64,000 nt of DNA from Prolixibacteraceae bacterium (GTDB lineage Bacteria; Bacteroidota; Bacteroidia; Bacteroidales; Prolixibacteraceae). The stretch is from NCBI GenBank assembly GCA_018648265.1, contig JABGRN010000004.1, positions 62,001 through 126,000 on the forward strand, given 5' to 3'. The notes under the pieces are model-generated. The model did no database searches. It had not been told where the DNA came from and saw only the letters and a list, made by a program, of their open reading frames with translations. Made by a program: the position numbers and the translations under genes. Shown piece by piece: positions 43,280 through 52,677 of the stretch; the stretch's first letter is position 1, and every line of letters starts with the position of its first letter.

Positions 43280-43831
43280 ATGAAAAAATTATTTATTACA
43301 GTCGTATTCATCCTATGTTTCGGCACCAATATTTTTGCTCAAAAAGGATTATCCTTAAAATTTAGTCTTGGGCCAGGTTATACAACTGAATATTCAAATA
43401 TTAATGGCTCTGGTTTTTCCATCGCTACTAAAAATCATGCAATTGGCTGGGGTATTACTGATAAGTTTGCTGTACAAATAGGAGAATTTGGCGGTTTGAA
43501 TAAGCAAAAAGTCGGAGAGTATAATTATATAAATCTTGATGCATTCGGACTGGGTTTTAGTTATCGAACACCTATTGATTTTAAAATATCTGTTTTAGGA
43601 GCATACAGTAAAGTTTCGTTTGCCAAAGAATGGTCGGAAGCTAACGGAGATGATGGCGGAAATGGATATGGAATAAATATGAGTATAGATAAGGAGTGGT
43701 TTATCGCAAAAAGATGGGGTATTCGCTTAGGCCCGCAAGTATTCTGGCTTAAAACGACGGAAACAGACTATAAATTTTTTAATGTGAGCTTAAACGGCAG
43801 TGTTGTATTTTACTTAACACCGGTCCGGTAA
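43280..43831 (+). CDS. Predicted small outer-membrane beta-barrel protein
   Basis: 183 residues; signal peptide (1-20, NIFAQKG) and a barrel-like chain of short strands separated by glycine-rich turns (LSLKFSLGPGYTTEYSN, FGLGFSYRTP, ISVLGAYSKVSF, GNGYGINMSIDKEWFIAKRW, SVVFYL). The ending YLTPVR lacks the typical terminal aromatic residue. I recognise no named family. It is preceded by a hydrolase remnant and followed by a DUF4386 gene 90 bp downstream. Confidence 0.75.
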   Translation: MKKLFITVVFILCFGTNIFAQKGLSLKFSLGPGYTTEYSNINGSGFSIATKNHAIGWGITDKFAVQIGEFGGLNKQKVGEYNYINLDAFGLGFSYRTPIDFKISVLGAYSKVSFAKEWSEANGDDGGNGYGINMSIDKEWFIAKRWGIRLGPQVFWLKTTETDYKFFNVSLNGSVVFYLTPVR

Positions 43832-43921
43832 ACAGTAATAAAAAAGGATGATGAAGTGTTTCATAATCCTAAGCGACACATACATAAAACATTAGATGTA
43901 TTCAACTAAAAGAATTAAGCA

Positions 43922-44614
43922 ATGAGTTCAAACAGAAAGACAGCAATATTTGCGGGTATATTAATTATTTTTGGAATGGTTGCAGGCTTGCTAAGTATTG
44001 TTCCTTCCGTAGAAAGCCCGGATTATCTTACTGAAGTTGCTAAAAATCAAAATCAAGTATTATCTGGTGCCTTCTTTCAATTTACTTTGGTGCCCATATA
44101 CATTGGGTTTGCACTTATACTATATCCCATAATACAAAAATACAGCAAAAGCCTGGCTATTGGATTTGTTAGTTTTAGAGTAATTGCTGGTGTATTTCAA
44201 ATAGTTGGTGTAATTGCTTTACCCATATTTATATTGCTAAGTCAGGAATATTTGGAATCAACACCTTCAGACCGTCTGTATTTTCAAACTTTTGGAGAGG
44301 TATTAAAATTAGGACGCGATTTAGCAAATCATGTGGGCGTGATGTTGGCCACAGGTTTAGGCAACCTCATATTGTTTTATATACTTTTTAAAACGAAACT
44401 CATTCCCCGGTGGTTGTCAAGCTGGGGACTTATTGGAAATACCTTAGCAATGCTGGCAAGTTTTCTTATCTTGTTCAGCCTTATCGAAGTGATTTCGTCA
44501 CACTTTATAGTTTTAACTATTCCATTGGTCCTTCAAGAAATAGTTCTGGCAATTTGGTTGATTGTTAAAGGCTTCAATTTGTCTGTATTCGATTCTAATA
44601 CTGATTTAGAATAA
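43922..44614 (+). CDS. DUF4386 family membrane protein A
   Basis: 230 residues with six predicted helices (about 8-29, 49-71, 78-101, 136-157, 166-189, 193-216), characteristic order of DUF4386: IFAGILIIFGMVAGLLS at the start, LIPRWLSSWGLIG (about 158-170) and a closing LQEIVLAIWLIVKGFN. Function of the family is unknown; such genes often occur next to TetR regulators or hydrolases in Bacteroidota and Firmicutes. A second complete copy lies at 47744 and a C-terminal remnant at 48505. 31 bp to the amidohydrolase gene, probably one unit. Confidence 0.9.
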   Translation: MSSNRKTAIFAGILIIFGMVAGLLSIVPSVESPDYLTEVAKNQNQVLSGAFFQFTLVPIYIGFALILYPIIQKYSKSLAIGFVSFRVIAGVFQIVGVIALPIFILLSQEYLESTPSDRLYFQTFGEVLKLGRDLANHVGVMLATGLGNLILFYILFKTKLIPRWLSSWGLIGNTLAMLASFLILFSLIEVISSHFIVLTIPLVLQEIVLAIWLIVKGFNLSVFDSNTDLE

Positions 44615-44645
44615 AAAATAATGAACACATAAAAGAAATACAAAA

Positions 44646-45467
44646 ATGATTATAGATGGACATGCACATGCTTCGGGTGACTTTCTAAAACCAGAAAGTA
44701 TTATTGATAATTTGAATAAATCAGGAGTAGATAAAGTGATACTTGTACCCGGAGAATTGGGAAGTGATAAAAACTATTTTTTACCAAATTTAGCAAAAGT
44801 GTTTCCTTCAAATAATGTGGTTAAAGTTACTAATCCATTGACAAAATTTGTAATTGGAATTACTGGTACTGTTAAACAAATCCCCAAAGGAAATGAGCAT
44901 GTTTACAATTTGACACAGAGAACAGATGGAAGAGTTATTCAATTTATTTGGATTACACAACAAATAGAAAATCCCATAAAATACTTAAATGAAAAACTTG
45001 CTGAATGGGAATTTAAAGGTATAAAACTTCATCAATGTTGGGAAGATTATTCTGTCGATTCAGAATTCTTCAGAGCTATTACTGAATGGACAGAAAAGAA
45101 AGACTTGCCCCTGTTTATTCATTTGTACTCTGATAATGAAGCAAAACAACTCATTGAATATAAGAAAGCACATCCCAAATTGAAACTAATTGTTGCACAT
45201 TTATTTGGATTAGAATTATTTATAAAATATAATTTCAAGGATGATAACCTATACTTTGATACATCGACAATACAACTTATATCTACTAAAAGATTAATGG
45301 ATGCAATAAAATTTGCAGGAGCATCAAATATTACATTTGGGACTGACACACCTTATGGAAAACAGAACTTGAAGAAAAATATTGATAGAATAAAAAGTCT
45401 TGATATTTCATCCAAAGAGAAAGAATTAATATTTGGAGAAAATATGAGAAAACTGTTGAAAATATGA
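44646..45467 (+). CDS. Amidohydrolase family (TIM-barrel) protein
   Basis: 273 residues of the metal-dependent hydrolase superfamily (Amidohydro_2 type). The metal motif H6-x-H8 is at the very start (MIIDGHAHASGDF), a central KGIKLHQCWEDYSVD and LIVAHLFGLELF provide further histidines, and FGTDTPYG gives the catalytic aspartate near the end. No signal peptide, so cytoplasmic. It could act on a cyclic amide, carboxylate or phosphoester; the substrate cannot be read. Tightly spaced with the next gene (29 bp). Confidence 0.9.
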   Translation: MIIDGHAHASGDFLKPESIIDNLNKSGVDKVILVPGELGSDKNYFLPNLAKVFPSNNVVKVTNPLTKFVIGITGTVKQIPKGNEHVYNLTQRTDGRVIQFIWITQQIENPIKYLNEKLAEWEFKGIKLHQCWEDYSVDSEFFRAITEWTEKKDLPLFIHLYSDNEAKQLIEYKKAHPKLKLIVAHLFGLELFIKYNFKDDNLYFDTSTIQLISTKRLMDAIKFAGASNITFGTDTPYGKQNLKKNIDRIKSLDISSKEKELIFGENMRKLLKI

Positions 45468-45496
45468 AGGTACGAACAGACAATAAGTAGTAAATA

Positions 45497-46330
45497 ATGG
45501 ACATTAAAATCATAGAAACAGAACTCGGGAAAATTGAATACTCCACCACCGGAAATGGAAAACCTCTTTTATTTATACATGGAGGACATACAAATTGTAA
45601 TTCAACACTTTGGCAAAAAGGATTTGATATTAAAAAATTTCAGTTTATTTCACCATCGCGTCCCGGGTATGGGAATACTCCTTTAAATAACAATAAAACA
45701 CCAAAACAACAGGCTGACTTGATAATTTCTTTATTGGATTATATGAGCATAGACAAAGTAATTTTGTATGGAATTTCTGCAGGAGGCTTAACTACTATCG
45801 AATTTGCCAGCAACTATCCCGAAAGAGTAGAAAAGTTAATCTTAGCTTCTTGCGTATCAAAAGAATGGTTAGATAAAAAAGGAAAAATATATAAAACTGC
45901 ACAGCGGATATTTAACCCAAAAGTTGAGGGATTTGTTTGGAGGATGATTCGTTTTTTTTCTGGAATATTTCCAAATTTAATTGCAAAAAACTTTTATCCG
46001 CAGTTCACATCCAAGCCAACCCATAAACTAATAAAAGAAGATGTTAATGAGTTGATATCAATGTTTAAAGATTTTGGTTCAGGAAAGGGATTTGTGAATG
46101 ATATTGACCAAATTATTGACCAAGATTTGATTTCTAAAATAAAATGTCCGACCCTTATAATTCATAGTAAAAATGATAATAGCGTTCTGTTTGAACATGC
46201 TTTGCACTCAAATAAAATGATAGATAATTCAAAACTCGTTGAACTGAACAATGAATGGGGTCACTTATTTTGGATAGGCAAGGATTCGAATGATTCAATA
46301 CGTAAAACAATAGAATTTTCAACAGAATAA
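45497..46330 (+). CDS. Cytoplasmic alpha/beta hydrolase
   Basis: 277 residues. LLFIHGGHTN (oxyanion region, about 26-35), nucleophile elbow YGISAGGLTT with the serine near position 96, acid in IIHSKNDNS and histidine in NEWGHLFW near the end. No signal peptide. Typical proportions for an epoxide-hydrolase/esterase-like enzyme with a lid (about 140-190, rich in aromatic residues). It lies 29 bp after the amidohydrolase and 58 bp before the SDR gene. Substrate unknown. Confidence 0.92.
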   Translation: MDIKIIETELGKIEYSTTGNGKPLLFIHGGHTNCNSTLWQKGFDIKKFQFISPSRPGYGNTPLNNNKTPKQQADLIISLLDYMSIDKVILYGISAGGLTTIEFASNYPERVEKLILASCVSKEWLDKKGKIYKTAQRIFNPKVEGFVWRMIRFFSGIFPNLIAKNFYPQFTSKPTHKLIKEDVNELISMFKDFGSGKGFVNDIDQIIDQDLISKIKCPTLIIHSKNDNSVLFEHALHSNKMIDNSKLVELNNEWGHLFWIGKDSNDSIRKTIEFSTE

Positions 46331-46373
46331 TGCAGGACGATAGATAAATATTCAACCCGCTATGGGTCGCATT

Positions 46374-46381
46374 AAAGGAGG
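46374..46381 (+). promoter_or_regulatory. Unusually strong Shine-Dalgarno sequence (AAAGGAGG)
   Basis: Full anti-16S-type sequence 7 bp before the ATG of the SDR gene. Bacteroidota genes rarely use such sites, and most starts in this window have none. AAGGAG also precedes the DUF4386 gene at 47744. It may point to import of these genes from a lineage such as Firmicutes. Confidence 0.7.
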
Positions 46382-46388
46382 ATAAAAC

Positions 46389-47312
46389 ATGATGGATACT
46401 AATAAAATAATAGTTTACGGTGGTACTGGATTTTATGGACAAAAAGTAGTTGCAAAGCTGGTACAAAAAGGACAATCTGTAAAAGTAGTTACACGAAATT
46501 CTGAAAATGCCCAAAAAATAGTTGGAGATAAAGTAGAATTATTTCAAGGAGATGTAACGGAAAAAGAAACAATTGAGAAATCATTAAAAAATGTCAGTGC
46601 TATCATAATTTGTCTTTCGGCAATGAGTAACAAACTAATCGGCAAAATGAAAGAAATTGAGCGTAATGCTGTTTTGGAAATTATGGAACAAGCACACAAA
46701 GCAAACATTTCAAGATTGGTTTATATGTCGGGTTATGAAATGAGAAAACAACTTCTTGATGATTTAAAAATACCTGAATTCGGAGAAATAAAAATAGAAG
46801 TAGAAGACAAGATCAGACATTCGGATTTTAATTGGACAATATTAGGTGATGCTCCGGCTTTTGAAATATTTTTTGCATTTCTAAGCAAAGGAAGAATGGT
46901 AGTACCAGGAGGTGGATTGAATGCATTCCCAACCATTTCACCAGAAGATGTTGGCGAGATAACAGCACAAATTGTAGTACGTGATGACTTGAACGGAAAA
47001 AGAATAAAACTAACCGGACCCAAAGCCTATTCTTTCCCTGAAGTAGCAAAGATAATGTCTGACATAAGTGGAAAAAGAATAAAGCATATGACAATACCAT
47101 TATTCTTAATAAACATCATATCCTTTTTGCTTTTACCATTCATCCCTTTTGTTAGGTATTTGTATAAAAGTCTAAAAATGCTAAACAATTTTCCACAAGA
47201 TTTAGCAGAAAATGTTCCCGAAGATCATAAGTTGTTAAGAGAATTATTTGATTATGAGCCCGTAACTTTAGAAATGGAAATTAGTCGTAGAATTAATGAA
47301 AACATTTTATAA
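46389..47312 (+). CDS. NmrA-like atypical SDR, NAD(P)-binding
   Basis: 307 residues. Rossmann start IIVYGGTGFYGQKVVAKL with G-x-x-G-x-x-G, then typical atypical-SDR features (AIIICLSAMSN, LVYMSGYEMRK, NWTILGDAPAFEIFF, FPTISPEDVGEITAQIV). Near the end a hydrophobic stretch (about 238-262, LFLINIISFLLLPFIPFV) suggests membrane attachment. It probably modifies or senses a quinone or nucleotide-sugar-like substrate, or is a regulator-like NmrA protein. The start at 46389 is set by the strong ribosome-binding site; an ATG three bases later is equally possible. Confidence 0.9.
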   Translation: MMDTNKIIVYGGTGFYGQKVVAKLVQKGQSVKVVTRNSENAQKIVGDKVELFQGDVTEKETIEKSLKNVSAIIICLSAMSNKLIGKMKEIERNAVLEIMEQAHKANISRLVYMSGYEMRKQLLDDLKIPEFGEIKIEVEDKIRHSDFNWTILGDAPAFEIFFAFLSKGRMVVPGGGLNAFPTISPEDVGEITAQIVVRDDLNGKRIKLTGPKAYSFPEVAKIMSDISGKRIKHMTIPLFLINIISFLLLPFIPFVRYLYKSLKMLNNFPQDLAENVPEDHKLLRELFDYEPVTLEMEISRRINENIL

Positions 47313-47743
47313 CCGATAATAATGTTCACAAACAAAGGCGTGTAAAATGGAAGTACAAGAAATGAAAACACTATTAAACCTCTAATGGAACATAATCTAA
47401 CTTATTCTTTTAGTTTTTGCAGTCCGAGTTTTGGAAAAACACTCATTAATGAGTCAAATATAATTACACATTAACTGTAATTTAAATATACAACTACTGT
47501 AAAAAATATTTACACTTATTTTCTGATTTAGGAAAGGACAGAATTGTATTTATCAGATATTCCATCACTTAGCATAAATGGCAACGTATTTGAGAATTAG
47601 CGGTAATTATAAAACAGAAATGACGGGATTACTAATATACAAATATTGCGCTACATTTTTTTTATTGATTAACCATTATTACAAACCCTTTTAAAGGCAA
47701 GCTTGGATTGTTATTTCAAATAAAGTTTAAGGAGAAAATTCAG
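47313..47743 (+). other. 431-bp non-coding gap with several dyads
   Basis: No gene recognised. It holds a perfect 14-bp palindrome ACTCATTAATGAGT (47441-47454), ATTACA-N7-TGTAAT (47464-47482), the 40-bp dyad element B (47485-47524) and, before the next gene, AAGGAG (47729-47734). It looks like a regulatory region for the DUF4386 gene at 47744. Confidence 0.5.
47485..47524 (+). promoter_or_regulatory. 40-bp dyad element B upstream of DUF4386 gene
   Basis: TGTAAA-N5-TTTACA (47498-47514) inside 40 bp that agree at 35 positions with 31220-31259. It is 220 bp before the start of the DUF4386 gene. Two copies 16 kb apart in front of unrelated genes suggest a common regulator. Confidence 0.55.
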
Positions 47744-48469
47744 ATGAAAAACTACAGATTGAATGCGGTAATGGCAGGAGTACTATACTTCTTAGGGACA
47801 GCCTTTGGGGTTGCAAGTACAATTGTGGGCGGTGAAGTGATTTCTTCGATCGTTACAAATAAACCGCTTTCTGGTCTGGATTTACTGGATCTCGTTGCCA
47901 CCAATTCATCCCAGATTACCGGCGGTTCATTTTTAATCCTTTTGATGGGAATTTCACTGGTCGCGATGACGATTTTCCTATACCCTATTTTCAGAAAAGA
48001 TAGCAAAGAACTTGCAATGGGCATGTTGCTTTTTCGTGGGGCACTTGAGGGTTGCTATTATTTAATTTCAACTATTGGATTTTTAATACTTGTTCTACTT
48101 GGTAATGAATATGTGGCTACAGGGGCTGATTCGACTGCTTTACAATCTATGGGCAATGTCATCTATCAATTACAAAGTCTCCTCGGTTCAGTTGGCACCA
48201 TTGTGTTTCTCATTGGTGCTACGTGTTTATACATTTCTTTTTATCGAACAAGATTAATTCCCCGCTGGCTGTCCGTCTGGGGTCTGATTGGTGTGGTTCC
48301 ATATATGGCTTATGCCCTGTTGCATTTTTTCCACATAGATTACAGCCTTGGGTTTTATTTACAAATGGTGTTAGCGCCTCAGGAAATAATGATGGCGATT
48401 TGGTTGATAATAAAAGGATTCGATCATGAAGCCATTAACAAACTAATGACTGATAAGCGTAATGTATAA
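47744..48469 (+). CDS. DUF4386 family membrane protein B
   Basis: 241 residues from ATG 47744, chosen because AAGGAG lies 9 bp upstream; an in-frame TTG at 47708 would add 12 residues. Six predicted helices and the DUF4386 hallmarks RLIPRWLSVWGLIG and LAPQEIMMAIWLIIKGF. It is a diverged paralogue of 43922. It is followed by a remnant of a third copy and then by a methyltransferase and an esterase, all in one direction with gaps under 40 bp or overlaps, so 47744-50059 is probably one transcript. Confidence 0.9.
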   Translation: MKNYRLNAVMAGVLYFLGTAFGVASTIVGGEVISSIVTNKPLSGLDLLDLVATNSSQITGGSFLILLMGISLVAMTIFLYPIFRKDSKELAMGMLLFRGALEGCYYLISTIGFLILVLLGNEYVATGADSTALQSMGNVIYQLQSLLGSVGTIVFLIGATCLYISFYRTRLIPRWLSVWGLIGVVPYMAYALLHFFHIDYSLGFYLQMVLAPQEIMMAIWLIIKGFDHEAINKLMTDKRNV

Positions 48470-48504
48470 ACAAGTTATCATCCATAATTAAAGAGAGTTG
48501 TTTA

Positions 48505-48618
48505 ATGTGTAACATATTAAACGCATTAGTTCTCCCGATGATTCTAAATGAATTGTTTTTAGCATTCTGGCTGATAATAAACGGATTTAATTCTGAGACA
48601 AAAAAAGACAGAATATGA
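48505..48618 (+). pseudogene. DUF4386 C-terminal remnant, coupled to next gene
   Basis: 37 codons. LPMILNELFLAFWLIINGFN matches the last helix of the two complete DUF4386 proteins (LQEIVLAIWLIVKGFN). All earlier helices are missing. The stop codon TGA (48616-48618) overlaps the ATG of the methyltransferase (48615) as ATGA, the normal arrangement of translationally coupled genes. The fragment may have been kept because it delivers ribosomes to the next gene. Confidence 0.8.
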
Positions 48619-49256
48619 TAAATAAAACTCAAAATTTTTGGAATAAGCAAGCTAAAAAATATGACTACAGTGAGAGACAATTTGAACCTGTTTTTAAAGA
48701 AGTGGTTTCCAAAACAAAAGAATACCTTAAAATAAGTGATGATGTATTGGACTTTGGATGTGCAACCGGAACAAAAACCTTAGAACTTGCTGAGGTAACG
48801 AAACAAATACATGGAATAGATATTTCAGATGAAATGATTAAAGAAGCAACGAAAAAGAAAAATGAATTAAAAATTGCAAATGCTTCTTTTACTCAGGGAA
48901 CCATTTTTAAAAATGATTTTAAAAAAGCGTCGTTCGATAAAATTATTTCTTATGGTGTAATTCATTTATTAGATGATAAAGAAAAAGTAATCAAAAGAAT
49001 ACATGAATTATTGAAACCCGAAGGTTTATTTATTTCAAATACGGCATGTCTAAAAGACAAAATGGCATTTAAAAATAGATTGGAATTCTCCGCATACCTT
49101 TTTATTAAAAGCCTTGGGATTTTTCCGCTACATTTAAACAGGCTGAAAACTAACGATGTGGAGGATTTAATTGTTAATGGGAAGTTTCAAATAGTTAAAG
49201 CTGAAAAGATTTTTCATGGGATAACTATTAGCTTCATTATCGCAAAAAAATTATGA
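48615..49256 (+). CDS. Class I SAM-dependent methyltransferase
   Basis: 213 residues. Motif I VLDFGCATGTKTLELAE (about 46-62), motif II HGIDISDEMIKEATKK, and ISYGVIHLLDDKEKVIKRIH with LLKPEGLFISNT, the complete core of the UbiE/Methyltransf_11 type. Its start overlaps the DUF4386 remnant (ATGA) and its stop overlaps the esterase start (ATGA), so it is translated in a coupled series. Substrate unknown, small molecule likely. It is not close to the broken methyltransferase at 39378 except in fold. Confidence 0.92.
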   Translation: MINKTQNFWNKQAKKYDYSERQFEPVFKEVVSKTKEYLKISDDVLDFGCATGTKTLELAEVTKQIHGIDISDEMIKEATKKKNELKIANASFTQGTIFKNDFKKASFDKIISYGVIHLLDDKEKVIKRIHELLKPEGLFISNTACLKDKMAFKNRLEFSAYLFIKSLGIFPLHLNRLKTNDVEDLIVNGKFQIVKAEKIFHGITISFIIAKKL

Positions 49257-50059
49257 GAAAATCAAGAAGTTGGACAACATTTATATCAATCCTATTAATC
49301 GTATCGACTACAACATTATTTGGTCAGGAAATAAACATCGGATTTCAAGATTCAATTGAATCTAAAGTATTGAATGAAAACAGAAAGATTAAAATTAAAC
49401 TTCCTAAAGATTATTTTAACTCTGATAAATCTTACCCTGTAATTTACCGACTTGACGGAGAGTTGGATTTATTTATTGAAACTGTTGGTACGGTTAATCG
49501 ACTGGTATATGCAGAAGAGTTAATGCCTGAAATGATTGTTGTTATGATTGAAAACACAAATAGAAACAGGGACATGATGCCAACAAATACAAGTTTTTTC
49601 AAATCAGAACCCGGAGCTGAAAATTTTAAAAAATTTATTGAAAGTGAATTAATTCCTCATATCAATAAATCTTACAGAACAACAGATGAAAAGTTGTTGT
49701 GTGGACAATCGTTGAGTGCGGTTTTTACTTTGTATTATTTTCTCACAAGCCCAGACTCATTTGATTCGTTTATTGCCTGTAGTGGCGGATTTCCTGATTG
49801 TGAGGAGTATTTTATTGCTATGACAAACGATTTTTTAAAAACAAAACAAGATAAAACAAAGAACATTTTTTTGACGCATGGACTAACAGATTTTCTTGAC
49901 CCGGAAGGTGTTATAAAAAAACAGTTACTAAGTTTTATTCCAAAAATTGAATCAAAAGAAAATATTGTTTGCAAATTAAAAATCTATGAAGACGAAGGGC
50001 ATGTTCCTTTTCAAAGTTTATATCATGGATTAAGATTTATTTATTCTTCAAAGAAATAA
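49253..50059 (+). CDS. Secreted esterase of the esterase-D/Fes-like family
   Basis: 268 residues. Signal peptide (1-24, TTTLFGQE) and a putative-esterase (PF00756-like) fold: YPVIYRLDGELDLF, the nucleophile region LCGQSLSAVFTLYYF with the serine in G-Q-S-L-S instead of G-x-S-x-G, and EDEGHVPFQS with the final histidine. The family includes siderophore esterases such as IroE/BesA and S-formylglutathione hydrolases; being secreted it may act on an ester compound in the periplasm. Start overlaps the methyltransferase by 4 bp. The 239 bp after it hold no gene. Confidence 0.9.
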   Translation: MRKSRSWTTFISILLIVSTTTLFGQEINIGFQDSIESKVLNENRKIKIKLPKDYFNSDKSYPVIYRLDGELDLFIETVGTVNRLVYAEELMPEMIVVMIENTNRNRDMMPTNTSFFKSEPGAENFKKFIESELIPHINKSYRTTDEKLLCGQSLSAVFTLYYFLTSPDSFDSFIACSGGFPDCEEYFIAMTNDFLKTKQDKTKNIFLTHGLTDFLDPEGVIKKQLLSFIPKIESKENIVCKLKIYEDEGHVPFQSLYHGLRFIYSSKK

Positions 50060-50298
50060 TTAATGATTTGAAATCTTGCAAACACAGACATGTCAAGAAA
50101 TCACACATTTGGTGTAAAATAAATTGACATTATCAAAAACACAAATACTTATATAACAGATTATCTGATGTTTACTAATATGGAATGGAATTTGCAAAAT
50201 GGCAAAGTCTAAAAAATACAATGAAATGTATGTTGAAATATAACATCAAAACATAATTGTCGCCAATAAATCATAAGGCTACAAAACATTACATACAA

Positions 50299-52665
50299 AT
50301 GAAGTATATCTCAAGAATAAGTTTTTTATTAATTATAGGTTTGATATTTTTTTCAAATCCTGTGTTTGCTCAAGTAACAAAAATCTTGACACAAACCATT
50401 AGAGGACAGGTTGTAGATAAAGAAAGTCAAACAACACTGCCAGGGGCAAATGTTGTAATACTTAACACCGTGCCCTTAAAGGCTACCACCACTGATATTA
50501 ATGGTAATTTTCGAATTGATAATATTCCTGTAGGCAGGCACAATTTACAGGTAAGTTATGTGGGTTATATTTCATATTTAATATCTGAAATGCAGGTGAC
50601 CGCCAGTAAGGAGATAGTTTTAAAAGTTCAATTACAAGAAGATGCTTTTGTGTTGGATGCCGTTACCGTAAAAGCTTTTAAAGACAAAACCGGAACAATT
50701 AATTCTATGGCAACAATAAGTGCAAGAACTTTTTCTGCCGAAGAAACACGCCGATATGCTGGTGGAATGGACGACCCTGCACGAATGGCTTCTGCCTTTG
50801 CAGGTGTTGCTGTTGGTAATATTCAGGACAATTCAATTATCATACGCGGTAATTCGCCTAAAGGAGTTTTGTGGCGATTAGAGGGCGTAGAAATTCCAAG
50901 CCCAAGCCATTTTGCGGGAGCGAATGTTGCAGGCGGTGGTTTTACTACTCTGTTTAGTAATCACTTACTGGCAAATTCCGATTTCTTTACAGGAGCATTT
51001 CCTGCTGAATATGGCAATGCCTTGGCCGGTGTTTTCGACATTAAACTACGAAACGGGAATAATGAAAAAAGAGAGTACGCTTTTCAAGTTGGTGTTATGG
51101 GTATCGATTTTGCAGCCGAAGGTCCTTTTAAAAAAGGAGGAAAAGCATCCTATTTAATCAATTACAGATATTCTACTTTTGGTTTGATAAAGAGTTTTAT
51201 TCCTTCAGAACAAATTCCTGAATATCAGGATTTGAGTTTCAAATTTAATTTTCCGTTGAAAAATAGCGCGGTGATATCGCTTTGGGGAATAGGAGGAAAT
51301 GGTAAAAATGCAGAGCCTGTAACTGAGGATTCAACTAAATGGGTTTACGACTGGGATAAAGTTCAATACGATTTTTCATCAAACATGGGAGCTGTTGGTG
51401 TAAACTATAAAAAGATAATAAGTAATTCGGCATATATTCACTCATCGTTTGTGGCATCTTCTAATAATCTTTCGTGGGATATGAAAAGAATGAATGATAA
51501 TCTTGTTTTACGGGATAGCATTTTTATTAATAACACAAGCGGCAAATACACTTTTTCGACATTTATAAATAATAAATTCACAAAAAAACACACCAACAGA
51601 ACAGGTATCGTTTTAAACAATATTTTTTATAATACTCAAACAAAAGGGAGATATCAAGATGAAATGATAGATTACAGTAACTCCAAAGGGAATAGTTATC
51701 TCTTTCAGGCTTATTCACAATCGAAATATGATATTAGTCGGAAATTACTTGCAAATATTGGTGTTCATACCCAGTACTTTTTGCTAAACAAAGAGTTTTC
51801 AATTGAACCTCGCCTGGGGTTAAAATACAAAATAAACGCTAAAAATAATTTAAGCTTTGGATATGGAAATCATAGTCAATTAGAGCCGCTCAAAGTGTAT
51901 ATGTATCAAAAAGAAATATGGGGTGGAATGGTATTACCAAATAAAGATTTAGCCTTTTCTAAAGCCCATCATTTTGTTATCGGGTACGATTATTTTATTA
52001 CACCAAATCTCAGAATTAAGATTGAACCCTATTATCAATATCTGTACAATATTCCTGTTGTTGATGACGATACTTGGTCTATGATAAACTACGAACAGGA
52101 ACTCACTTTCGACAAAGTTCTTGTAAACGACGGAACAGGAACAAATATTGGAATTGATTTTACCTTAGAACGATTCTTGAAAAACAACTACTATTATTTA
52201 TTTACTGCTTCGCTTTTCGATGCCAAATATACCGGAGGCAATGGCAAAACCTACAATTCACGTTTTAACAAAAATCATGTATTTACTTTCCTTGGAGGGA
52301 AAGAGTTTGTTTTTGACAAGAAACAAGGTAACACAAGAATTTTGGGCATTAATGGTAGAATTTCGTTAATGGGTGGACATAGAATTGTTCCTGTTAACGA
52401 GGAACTATCTAATCAGGAAGAAGCAATATATTACGACTGGAGCAATCCTTATGTAGAGCAAAACCCAGCAGATTTCTTTCTGGATTTGACTATAAACTAT
52501 CGAATAAATAAAAAGAAACATTCAAGTATTTGGATGATGCAGGTTAAAAATTTAACAGGAACACCTTCTAATTATATGTATCAATACAATATAAAAGAGA
52601 GTAAAATAGAAAATACAAGTCAGACTATAATGGTTCCCGTAATAAGTTATAAAATAGAATTTTAA
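50299..52665 (+). CDS. TonB-dependent outer-membrane receptor
   Basis: 788 residues from ATG 50299; an in-frame TTG at 50257 would put 14 polar residues before the signal peptide (ISFLLIIGLIFFSNPVFAQ). After it comes the carboxypeptidase-regulatory-like domain (about 33-120: IRGQVVDKESQTTLPGANVV, DNIPVGRHNLQVSYVGY), the plug (about 150-260: NSIIIRGNSPKGVLWRLEGV) and the 22-strand barrel ending VISYKIEF with terminal F. There is no SusD partner, so this is not a classic glycan system. P11 starts 12 bp after its stop, so receptor and ABC permease-ATPase genes form one operon. The cargo is unknown. Confidence 0.94.
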   Translation: MKYISRISFLLIIGLIFFSNPVFAQVTKILTQTIRGQVVDKESQTTLPGANVVILNTVPLKATTTDINGNFRIDNIPVGRHNLQVSYVGYISYLISEMQVTASKEIVLKVQLQEDAFVLDAVTVKAFKDKTGTINSMATISARTFSAEETRRYAGGMDDPARMASAFAGVAVGNIQDNSIIIRGNSPKGVLWRLEGVEIPSPSHFAGANVAGGGFTTLFSNHLLANSDFFTGAFPAEYGNALAGVFDIKLRNGNNEKREYAFQVGVMGIDFAAEGPFKKGGKASYLINYRYSTFGLIKSFIPSEQIPEYQDLSFKFNFPLKNSAVISLWGIGGNGKNAEPVTEDSTKWVYDWDKVQYDFSSNMGAVGVNYKKIISNSAYIHSSFVASSNNLSWDMKRMNDNLVLRDSIFINNTSGKYTFSTFINNKFTKKHTNRTGIVLNNIFYNTQTKGRYQDEMIDYSNSKGNSYLFQAYSQSKYDISRKLLANIGVHTQYFLLNKEFSIEPRLGLKYKINAKNNLSFGYGNHSQLEPLKVYMYQKEIWGGMVLPNKDLAFSKAHHFVIGYDYFITPNLRIKIEPYYQYLYNIPVVDDDTWSMINYEQELTFDKVLVNDGTGTNIGIDFTLERFLKNNYYYLFTASLFDAKYTGGNGKTYNSRFNKNHVFTFLGGKEFVFDKKQGNTRILGINGRISLMGGHRIVPVNEELSNQEEAIYYDWSNPYVEQNPADFFLDLTINYRINKKKHSSIWMMQVKNLTGTPSNYMYQYNIKESKIENTSQTIMVPVISYKIEF

Positions 52666-52677
52666 TACCGTTTTAAT

